Below, in pieces: positions 28,253 to 35,871 of a DNA stretch of 64,000 nt. The position numbers and the translations under genes are program-made. The notes below the pieces were generated by a model. That model was not told the origin of the DNA, searched no databases, and worked only from the letters and a program-made list of their open reading frames with translations. The stretch's first letter is position 1, and every line of letters starts with the position of its first letter. The DNA comes from an uncultured Prevotella sp. (lineage in GTDB: Bacteria; Bacteroidota; Bacteroidia; Bacteroidales; Bacteroidaceae): contig CALFGU010000117.1 in assembly GCA_937877685.1 (NCBI GenBank), forward strand, positions 19,017 through 83,016, read 5' to 3'.

Positions 28253-29749
28253 ATGAGTGCAGACAAAAATACGGCCGCTATAGGCTTTGAACAGAAGATT
28301 TGGGAGGCTGCCGACACGCTCCGTGGCAACCTAAACGCGGCGGAATATGAGGGCGTTGTGTTGGGATTAATCTTCCTGAAGTACATCTCCGACAAGTTTG
28401 AGAGCAAGTATCAAGAGCTCCTTGCCGACGAGTATGCCGACGCCGAGGACAAGGACGAATACATGGCGGACAACGTCTTCTTCGTGCCACCTACGGCGCG
28501 CTGGAAGGCCATCTCTGCCGTGGCACATACGCCCGAAATCGGACAGAAAATTGACGATGCCATGCGCGAGATTGAGGACAACAACCCCCGCCTCAAGGGC
28601 ATCCTGCCCAAAAACTATGCCCGCAAGGAGCTCGACAAGCGCCGACTGGGCGATGTGGTGGACCTCTTCACGAATGTTGAGATGCTCTCGGCTGGCGAGG
28701 AGAAGGACCTCCTGGGCCGTGCCTACGAATACTGCCTCATGATGTTTGCATCCATGGAGGGCAAGAATGCGGGCGAGTTCTACACCCCCTCGTGCATCGT
28801 GCGCACCATCGTTGAAATCCTCCAGCCCTACAAGGGGCGCATCTACGACCCCGCCTGCGGTTCGGGAGGTATGTTCGTGCAGAGCGCCAAGTTCATCAAG
28901 AACCATCAGCGCGACCTTCACAACATCTCCATCTACGGTCAGGAGGCCAACCCAAATACGTGGAAGATGTGTCACATGAACCTCGCCATCCGCGGATTGG
29001 AAGGCAACCTCGGCACCTTTGCCGACACCTTCTTCGACGACCAACACCCCACGCTCAAGGCCGACTTCATCATGGCCAACCCACCCTTCAACCTCGACAA
29101 GTGGGGGCAGGACAAGCTCCAGGACGACGTGCGCTGGAAGTTCGGACTTCCGCCCTCGGGCAATGCCAACTTCGCGTGGGTGCAACACATGATTCACCAC
29201 CTTTCGCCCACGGGCAAGATAGGCCTTGTGCTCGCCAACGGTTCGCTCTCGTCGCAGACGGGTGGCGAAGGCGACATCCGCCGTGCCATCATCGAAGCCG
29301 ACCTCGTAGAGGGCATCATCGCCCTGCCCAGCCAGCTCTTCTATAGCACCGGCATCCCCGTGTGCCTATGGTTCCTCAGCCGTCAGAAGGCACAACCCGG
29401 CAAGACCCTCTTCATCGATGCCCGAGGTATGGGCACCATGGTAACCCGCCGCCTGCGCGAACTCTCTGCCGAGACCGACATACGCCGCCTTGCCGACACC
29501 TTCGAAGCCTTCCGCCAGGGCACACTCGAGGATGAAAAGGGCTATTGCGCCGTAGTCACCACCGCCGACATCAAGGCGCAGGACTACATCCTCACCCCCG
29601 GACGCTACGTAGGCATTGCCGAAGCCGAGGACGACGGCGAACCCTTCGAAGAGAAGACCGCACGCATCACCGCCGAACTCTCCCGCTCACACGAGTTAGA
29701 GGAGGAGATAAAGAAGCAATTGGGTGGTATTGGAATAGAAATCGAGTAA
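28253..29749 (+). CDS. hsdM: Type I restriction-modification system, methyltransferase subunit
   Basis: This 498-residue N6-adenine methyltransferase subunit works with HsdS and HsdR. The HsdM N-terminal helical domain covers about residues 10-150 (FEQKIWEAADTLRGNLNAAEY). The catalytic domain has motif I DPACGSGGMF (199-208) and motif IV NPPF (276-279), with GEFYTPSCIVRTIVEIL before it. The gene is visibly GC-rich, unlike the AT-rich genes that follow, but similar to hsdR 6 kb downstream. The locus is split by fic and a large unknown gene, so the original hsdM-hsdS-hsdR unit has received inserts. Confidence 0.97.
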   Translation: MSADKNTAAIGFEQKIWEAADTLRGNLNAAEYEGVVLGLIFLKYISDKFESKYQELLADEYADAEDKDEYMADNVFFVPPTARWKAISAVAHTPEIGQKIDDAMREIEDNNPRLKGILPKNYARKELDKRRLGDVVDLFTNVEMLSAGEEKDLLGRAYEYCLMMFASMEGKNAGEFYTPSCIVRTIVEILQPYKGRIYDPACGSGGMFVQSAKFIKNHQRDLHNISIYGQEANPNTWKMCHMNLAIRGLEGNLGTFADTFFDDQHPTLKADFIMANPPFNLDKWGQDKLQDDVRWKFGLPPSGNANFAWVQHMIHHLSPTGKIGLVLANGSLSSQTGGEGDIRRAIIEADLVEGIIALPSQLFYSTGIPVCLWFLSRQKAQPGKTLFIDARGMGTMVTRRLRELSAETDIRRLADTFEAFRQGTLEDEKGYCAVVTTADIKAQDYILTPGRYVGIAEAEDDGEPFEEKTARITAELSRSHELEEEIKKQLGGIGIEIE

Positions 29750-29886
29750 ATACAACCCTATCAATTCAAATGTTCAACTATCGATATTGCAAATGTTTGT
29801 ATTGCAGAATTGCAAATATTTATAATGGAATAATCCGTGTAAATGATTGAATATCTAATATATAAATTGCATTTTTGCAAATGTTG

Positions 29887-29918
29887 TTGTGTGGACATCG
29901 CAAATGTTTGTATCTTTG
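29887..29918 (+). promoter_or_regulatory. Promoter of the first fic gene, with upstream direct repeat
   Basis: TTG (29887-29889), a 21-bp spacer and TATCTTTG (29911-29918) precede the ATG at 29944. The 14-mer GCAAATGTTTGTAT occurs at 29789-29802 and again at 29900-29913, the second copy overlapping the -7 box. A repressor site is possible. Confidence 0.5.
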
Positions 29919-29943
29919 TGGTGCAAATAAATACAGAAATAAT

Positions 29944-31107
29944 ATGGCAGAAACAAATGGAATAAAACTTCGTCTTCCGAACATCGGTTTTGATATGCCT
30001 ATCACTGATGCTATTATGGAATTAGAAAAGTTGCGCTACAAGAGGTTAGGCGGCTCTACATATCCGTGTATATTCTTTCAGTTGCAACATATTTTCCACA
30101 TGTTGGAAAGTATTGGTTCTGCTCGTATTGAAGGTAACAATACTACAATCATGGATTATGTGGAAACGGCTAAACTGAATAATCCTCAATATAAACTATT
30201 CGGTGACGAAGAGGGCATAAAGCAAATTGAGAATGGAGAAGAAGCCATGCAATACATCGAAGAAAATATTGATAGTATTGAAATCAATAAACATTTTCTT
30301 CGTGAACTCCATGCCTTGACCGTTAAGGATTTGGACCCTGCAAAAGAGGGGGCAAGAAATCCTGGGCTCTTCCGTTCGTGCAATGTCAAGATTAGCAAGT
30401 CAACCCATATTCCACCTGACTATACGCAAGTGGAAGCCTTGATAGACGAGCTCATTGACTTCATCAATGAGGAATGTTCTCCAAAATACGACCTCTTGAA
30501 GGTAGCTATCGCACACCACCGTTTTGTTTGGATTCATCCCTTTGAGAATGGTAATGGGCGCGTAGTGCGCTTGTTTACTTATGCTATATTGTTAAAAAAG
30601 AAGATATTCTATCGAAACGAGCGTATCGTTAATCCTACGGCCGTATTCTGTTCAGACAGGCAGAAATACTACGATTATCTTTCTATGGCAGATGAGGGTA
30701 CTGATCGTGGATTGATTGCGTGGGCGGAATATATGTTGGCTGGTTTGAAGACTGAAATAGAAAAAGTGGATAAGTTGTTGGATTATGATTATCTGTTCAA
30801 ACACATTTTGATACCAACTATCGACGATGCTTTTGAAAACAGATACATCAATGATGTTGAATACGAAGTACTGAAAATATCCCTTCAGAAACAAGTTGTT
30901 CAAGCCTCTGATATTGGAAAAGTTTTAGGAAAGAATAGCCCTGAAGTATCCCGTATTATCCGTTCTTTAAGGGATAAGAAAATGCTTATGCCTATTCAAG
31001 AGAACGCACGCAAGTATTATCCATTATTCAATAACAGTAAGCTCATACGAAGCATTATCACAAAGTTGGACGAGAATGGTTTCCTGCCTAATAACTTGAA
31101 TAATTAA
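29944..31107 (+). CDS. Fic family AMPylase-type protein (first copy)
   Basis: This protein is 387 residues from the ATG at 29944, chosen because the -7 promoter box lies just before it. The Fic core motif HPFENGNGRVVR is at residues 198-209, with the catalytic histidine at 198. An N-terminal inhibitory helix motif SARIEGN (59-65) matches (S/T)xxxE(G/N), so activity is expected to be self-restrained. A C-terminal winged-helix-like region (ASDIGKVLGKNSPEVSRIIRSLRDKK) may bind DNA. Fic proteins usually transfer AMP to a protein hydroxyl; the target here is unknown. It lies between hsdM and hsdS. Confidence 0.92.
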   Translation: MAETNGIKLRLPNIGFDMPITDAIMELEKLRYKRLGGSTYPCIFFQLQHIFHMLESIGSARIEGNNTTIMDYVETAKLNNPQYKLFGDEEGIKQIENGEEAMQYIEENIDSIEINKHFLRELHALTVKDLDPAKEGARNPGLFRSCNVKISKSTHIPPDYTQVEALIDELIDFINEECSPKYDLLKVAIAHHRFVWIHPFENGNGRVVRLFTYAILLKKKIFYRNERIVNPTAVFCSDRQKYYDYLSMADEGTDRGLIAWAEYMLAGLKTEIEKVDKLLDYDYLFKHILIPTIDDAFENRYINDVEYEVLKISLQKQVVQASDIGKVLGKNSPEVSRIIRSLRDKKMLMPIQENARKYYPLFNNSKLIRSIITKLDENGFLPNNLNN

Positions 31108-31153
31108 AGGGTGAATATTTGAGGAATAGGAGGTCTTAGGATTGAATTACACT

Positions 31154-31279
31154 ATGAAACAATTTAGCAAAAATCAACTAAAGAAATTGGGCAAGCGACT
31201 TCGTGATGCTCAAAATCCTATCTGTTATAGGTCTTCTTGGTATAATTCTTTGATGTATGGAAGAATGGAAAGAGTATAA
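31154..31279 (+). CDS. Small ORF, possible remnant of a RelA/SpoT-like gene start
   Basis: A 41-codon frame runs from ATG 31154 to TAA 31279 (MKQFSKNQLKKLGKRLRDAQ...). It overlaps the hsdS start in another frame. Its first 20 residues recall the opening of stand-alone RelA/SpoT-domain proteins (KxxSKxQ...LGxRLR). That resemblance is from memory and short. It may be a leftover from an insertion at this site, or a leader peptide coupled to hsdS. No independent support exists. Confidence 0.3.
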   Translation: MKQFSKNQLKKLGKRLRDAQNPICYRSSWYNSLMYGRMERV

Positions 31280-32489
31280 GTTGGGGGAAGTTATGGATGT
31301 AAAGGGAGGTAAAAGATTACCAAAAGGTGTCAATCTGACAAACGTCCCTAATAGTCATCCTTACATAAGGGTTCGAGATTTAGGCAATGTAAAAACAATT
31401 GAACTAAACTCTTCATATGAATATGTAGATGATGAAACGCAAAAGTCAATTTCTCGTTACATAGTCAATGAAGGTGATATTATAATTTCTATTGTCGGAA
31501 CTATTGGTTTGGTTAGCATTATTGGTAAAAGTTTAAACGATGCCAATCTAACAGAAAATTGTGTCAAATTAGTTAATATAAAAGGATTTGATAAAAATTT
31601 CTTGTATTATTTTTTGACATCATGCTTTGGTAAACAAGAAATTGAAAAGGGTATTGTTGGTGCTGTTCAAGCGAAGTTGCCAATAAAAAATATTCAGAAT
31701 ATAACTATAACAGCGCCTTCCCTCCCCACTCAACAAAAGATAGCGAACATCCTCTCCTCCCTCGACGATAAAATCGAAGTAAACCGTCGCATCAACGAGC
31801 AATTAGAGGAGCTGGCACAAGCCCTCTTCAAATCATGGTTTGTGGATTTTGAACCTTTCAAAGACTCCGAGTTTGTGGAGAGTGAATTGGGGATGATTCC
31901 GAAGGGGTGGAAGGTAGGGAAAGCAGAGGATTTTTATAAAATAACAATAGGTAAGACTCCACCAAGAAAGGAACAAGTATGGTTTACTGAATCAATAGAT
32001 GATGTAAAATGGGTGTCTATATCAGATATGGGTAATTGTGGTTGCTTTATTGCAGATTCATCAGAATACTTGACTAATGAAGCAATACAAAAATTCAATA
32101 TAGGCATAGTGCCAGAAGATACCATTTTATTAAGTTTCAAATTGACTATTGGGCGCGTAGCCATAGCTATGTGTGATTTAACGACAAATGAAGCCATAGC
32201 AAGATTTTGTTTGTCAGATAATGCGTTAAGGGAATACACCTATTTGATGTTGAAACAGTATAATTATGCTAATTTAGGTAGCACTTCATCAATTGCTACG
32301 GCTGTTAATTCTAAAATAATTAAGCAAATGAGAGTGTTAATGCCTCAAAGTAATGTGCTCGAAGAATTCAATAAGGTATTGAAACCTTTGTTTGAAAACA
32401 TCAAAAAGAACCAACAAGAAATCACCCACCTCACCGCCCTGCGCGACACTCTGTTACCCAAGTTGATGTCGGGAGAGATAAAAGTTTAG
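31257..32489 (+). CDS. hsdS: Type I restriction-modification system, specificity subunit
   Basis: This 410-residue protein has the usual two-target layout. TRD1 covers about residues 1-155 (EEWKEYKLGEVMDVKGGKRL). The first conserved helix is PTQQKIANILSSLDDKIEVN, ending KSWFVDFEPF. TRD2 covers about 215-375 (PKGWKVGKAEDFYKITIGKT). The final conserved helix is NQQEITHLTALRDTLLPKLMSGEIKV, given here in part. Each TRD reads half of a bipartite target. The DNA for both conserved helices (31717-31900, 32402-32489) is visibly richer in GC than the TRD parts, which suggests swapped recognition domains. The recognised site cannot be read from the sequence. Confidence 0.95.
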   Translation: MEEWKEYKLGEVMDVKGGKRLPKGVNLTNVPNSHPYIRVRDLGNVKTIELNSSYEYVDDETQKSISRYIVNEGDIIISIVGTIGLVSIIGKSLNDANLTENCVKLVNIKGFDKNFLYYFLTSCFGKQEIEKGIVGAVQAKLPIKNIQNITITAPSLPTQQKIANILSSLDDKIEVNRRINEQLEELAQALFKSWFVDFEPFKDSEFVESELGMIPKGWKVGKAEDFYKITIGKTPPRKEQVWFTESIDDVKWVSISDMGNCGCFIADSSEYLTNEAIQKFNIGIVPEDTILLSFKLTIGRVAIAMCDLTTNEAIARFCLSDNALREYTYLMLKQYNYANLGSTSSIATAVNSKIIKQMRVLMPQSNVLEEFNKVLKPLFENIKKNQQEITHLTALRDTLLPKLMSGEIKV

Positions 32490-32573
32490 TTGTAATTAGT
32501 ATTATATTATACACCTCTTCTTTGTTATAGAGAAATTGGGAATAATCATTGATAATGAATTAAAAGTAATATT

Positions 32574-34886
32574 ATGGCACAGCAAAAATCTGTACGTATG
32601 TTCTTGTTAGAAGCTATTAAGAGTTTATCAAAGGAAGATTTTGACGAGTTGGTTCGTATATTTCAGAGGTCATATCTACATAACGATGAAGTTGTTTTTG
32701 TAGATGGAGCAAATGATGGAGGATGCGATATAAAAATCTTCGAAAACAAGAAAGAAATAAAGAAATGTGTTCAGATAACAATTCAGAAACTAATTGACAG
32801 GAAGCTCAAAGAAGATCTAGGAAAGGCTTCTAGTATGATGTCTCAATATGGATATTCTAATAAATTTGATTTTTTCTGTTCTGTTTCGTTATCGGAAGAA
32901 AAAATTGAGGAATATAAAAAATATGCAATTGACACATATGATATAGACCTAGATATCTATGAAGCAAAGCGATTATCACAATTAGCTCCTTCAGATGTCA
33001 TTGATTATATTTACTCATTACACTCAGATGTGGTGTTAAAACCTGAACAAATGGATATAGATAGGGCTACTAAAACACTGTATGACCTATTAGCAAATGG
33101 TAAGGCTTCTTCTGATATAAAGAATAGTTTTGTGGATTCCGTTATTATTTCCATATTATATGAAAAAGCTCCAATAGAAGTCCTTTTATTGAAAGAAGAA
33201 CTCGAACGTAGATTAGGAAAGAGTATTCCTGATATCATTCATCTTATTAATAATTTAAAATCTGATCAACGTGTTATAAAAGATTCCCAAAATGAAAAAC
33301 TTATACGTTTATCAGAAGGTGAGTTTTTTAATGTCCAGGAAATATTGGCTTTTTCTACAAAAATAGAAAAAGATTTTTGTACAGAATTTGAAGCAATTTT
33401 ATCCAAATATCAAATAAATAGTACTCCTGTAATTTTAAACGAGCTAAAACAATTATACAAATATAACTATTCAAACGATATTGACTATCATTCAAAAAAC
33501 GAAGAAATTGGTTATACTAAAATATTTGAAGGATTCAAGAAATATATTCTTAATATCATTGGTAATAAAGAAGAAATAGACTCTTTAATTGCTGACATTA
33601 GAGAACTATGCGAGAATAATAGCTATCTTAATAAAATTAGTGCAGGTGAATCTTTTTTGAGTCTATATAAATCAGATAGATTAGAATTATATCTTAATCA
33701 AAAAGAAAAAGATATATATTTGGACACGCCAACTTTTGTATATCTATTATGTATGTACTATGGCATAGAAAGAAATGATTGGGACAACCCTTTTTATCGT
33801 TCAATGAAAAGTTTAATCAAGTTCAAAGAAATATATCCCAATAAAGTTAAACTATTTATTTTTCAAGATTATTTAGGGGAGGTTGTTGGTGAAATTCAAA
33901 AGGCTCTCCAGTATTCGAAGTTTGAAAGATATCCCTTCTTTAATGAACTAGGAGGTACTAGCAATACCTTGTACAATTATTACGAGTATTTAAAAAAATC
34001 AGACCTCTTTGAAGATGAAGATGACATAAGTTCTTTCAATGATTTTATGGATGCTTTGGGAGCCGAAAATACGGATCCTGAAGACACTGCATTCTATACA
34101 AATACTTTTAATTTTTTAAAAGAGGTTATTGAAAATCTTGATATAGAAATAATAGAAAGATCTTATGATGATAACTATTCTCAAATAAAAGAATTATATG
34201 AAAAGATTCTATTAAAAGAGAGCAGAAATAAATCAGAGACGGCAATTCGTAATGATGTAAATCAAGTCATATCATTGTTGCAGAACGACGATGATACGGA
34301 CCTTTATCTAACCACATGGGACACAACAATCCATCTACTAAGAAATGAAGTGTTAGATAAAATCCAAGGGAAATATTATTACTTTAATGTATATAATCCT
34401 GCTAAGCTATCCAACAAAATTGCACTGGAAAACTTCAACATAGATGGGTCGGCTTTAACCAATGAGATATTTGCTTATGCAGATAAAAAATATGATATAA
34501 CTAATCGCGTAAAGAGTTTGTTGGAAATAATAACTCCTTATCTAAAAGAGAATAATAAAGGTTCTTGTTCTTTGCTTAGAAAATTATCCAAACTTAGAAA
34601 ACAGCAACTTGAAGATAAAAATCCTATTGATGAGAATAGTGTTGAGAAAAAGAAACTGCCAATAGAGGAAATTGTTATGATGCTTATTCCGAACAAAGAA
34701 AGGATAGGGAGAGATTCTAGTATCTTAGATAAATTTTCCAGATTCATGAGTTTGGAAGAAAATTCAGATTACATTATAGAAATTATAGATCAAGCATCTA
34801 AGTTGAAGGATTACAGGTCTTTCGATTTTACAGAGTATTTTTCTAAAATTGAATCAATTGATTTGGCTGCACCTAGAAATGAGTAA
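32574..34886 (+). CDS. Unrecognised large protein with restriction-endonuclease-like and PIN-like features
   Basis: This 770-residue AT-rich gene lies between hsdS and the second fic. Near the N-terminus it has DGANDGGCDIKIF (Asp52) followed by KKCVQITIQK (Gln67), the D...QxT/K layout of Mrr-like PD-(D/E)xK nuclease domains. The middle has DIYLDTPTFVYLL (Asp384), then FIFQDYLGEVVGEIQ (Glu436, Glu440), AIRNDVNQVISLL (Asp561) and LYLTTWDTTIHLL (Asp583). This is the D-E-D-D order of PIN-type ribonucleases. No ATPase motif is seen. Both assignments are inference from motif spacing. Its position points to a defence role. Confidence 0.75.
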   Translation: MAQQKSVRMFLLEAIKSLSKEDFDELVRIFQRSYLHNDEVVFVDGANDGGCDIKIFENKKEIKKCVQITIQKLIDRKLKEDLGKASSMMSQYGYSNKFDFFCSVSLSEEKIEEYKKYAIDTYDIDLDIYEAKRLSQLAPSDVIDYIYSLHSDVVLKPEQMDIDRATKTLYDLLANGKASSDIKNSFVDSVIISILYEKAPIEVLLLKEELERRLGKSIPDIIHLINNLKSDQRVIKDSQNEKLIRLSEGEFFNVQEILAFSTKIEKDFCTEFEAILSKYQINSTPVILNELKQLYKYNYSNDIDYHSKNEEIGYTKIFEGFKKYILNIIGNKEEIDSLIADIRELCENNSYLNKISAGESFLSLYKSDRLELYLNQKEKDIYLDTPTFVYLLCMYYGIERNDWDNPFYRSMKSLIKFKEIYPNKVKLFIFQDYLGEVVGEIQKALQYSKFERYPFFNELGGTSNTLYNYYEYLKKSDLFEDEDDISSFNDFMDALGAENTDPEDTAFYTNTFNFLKEVIENLDIEIIERSYDDNYSQIKELYEKILLKESRNKSETAIRNDVNQVISLLQNDDDTDLYLTTWDTTIHLLRNEVLDKIQGKYYYFNVYNPAKLSNKIALENFNIDGSALTNEIFAYADKKYDITNRVKSLLEIITPYLKENNKGSCSLLRKLSKLRKQQLEDKNPIDENSVEKKKLPIEEIVMMLIPNKERIGRDSSILDKFSRFMSLEENSDYIIEIIDQASKLKDYRSFDFTEYFSKIESIDLAAPRNE

Positions 34887-34891
34887 TTCTT

Positions 34892-35866
34892 ATGTACACC
34901 CCTCCATTTACCATAACCGACGAGATATTGCAACTGATCTCTGAGATTTCAGAGCAGATAGGGGCATTGAATGTCATGCTGGGTGAGCGCATGCCGTCGC
35001 CCATGCTACGCAAGGAGAATCAGATAAAGACGATTCACTCCTCGCTGGCCATTGAGCACAACAGCCTCTCGCTACAGCAGGTGACCGATGTGATAGATGG
35101 CAAGCATGTGCTGGGCGCTCCCAATGAGATACAAGAGGTGAAGAATGCCCTGCAAGCCTATCAGCTGATGCAACAACTGGATGCCTTCGAAGAGGCTGAC
35201 CTGCTCCGTGCACATGGGTTGATGATGGCCGACCTGGTAGATGGTGCTGGAAAGTATCGCCAGGCGGGTGTGGGCGTGTTTGACAACGATAGGTGCATAC
35301 ATGTGGCACCACCTGCATGGCGTGTTCCTCAACTGATGGCCGACTTGTTTGAATGGTTGAAGCAAACTAAGGCGCATCCTCTGATCAGCAGTTGCGTATT
35401 TCACTATGAATTTGAGTTTATCCATCCTTTTATGGACGGAAACGGACGCATGGGGCGCTACTGGCAAACCCTGTTGCTCAGTCATTGGAAGGGAATCTTT
35501 GCTTGGATTCCCGTTGAGACAATGGTGAAGAAGCATCAGGAGCAATACTACAACGCCATCGCACAATCTGATGCGCAAGGCGATAGCACAGTGTTTATCA
35601 CCTTCATGCTGAAATGCATATTGGAAACAATCAATCAAGAGAAGATAGTAACGGATAAAGTAACGGATAAAGTAACGGATAAATCCGAAGACAAGATACT
35701 GGCACTTATCCAAAACAACCCTTCAATAACCACACCTGAAATGATGCGCCAGTTAGCGATGTCAGATAGTGGTGTGCGCAAGATATTGCGTAAACTACAG
35801 AAAGAGAAGCGTCTGTGTCGTGTAGGAGCGAATAAAAATGGGTATTGGGAAATCTTGCAAAAATAA
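34892..35866 (+). CDS. Fic family protein (second copy)
   Basis: This 324-residue protein has the Fic core HPFMDGNGRMGR at residues 178-189 and the inhibitory motif SLAIEHN (51-57, class II N-terminal type, with Glu55). A hinge contains VTDK three times (253-264), encoded by three exact 12-bp DNA repeats. After it comes a winged-helix domain (ILALIQNNPSITTPEMMRQL, SDSGVRKILRKLQKE). It starts 5 bp after the preceding 770-codon gene and ends 5 bp before hsdR, so it is cotranscribed with both. It differs from the first Fic protein in length and sequence, so this is not a recent duplication. Confidence 0.92.
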   Translation: MYTPPFTITDEILQLISEISEQIGALNVMLGERMPSPMLRKENQIKTIHSSLAIEHNSLSLQQVTDVIDGKHVLGAPNEIQEVKNALQAYQLMQQLDAFEEADLLRAHGLMMADLVDGAGKYRQAGVGVFDNDRCIHVAPPAWRVPQLMADLFEWLKQTKAHPLISSCVFHYEFEFIHPFMDGNGRMGRYWQTLLLSHWKGIFAWIPVETMVKKHQEQYYNAIAQSDAQGDSTVFITFMLKCILETINQEKIVTDKVTDKVTDKSEDKILALIQNNPSITTPEMMRQLAMSDSGVRKILRKLQKEKRLCRVGANKNGYWEILQK

Positions 35867-35871
35867 AAGAA

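Noticed and set aside
28367..29200. 277-codon open frame antisense to hsdM
   Set aside because: Same cause as for hsdR: GC-rich codons in hsdM suppress stops on the opposite strand. No recognisable protein results.
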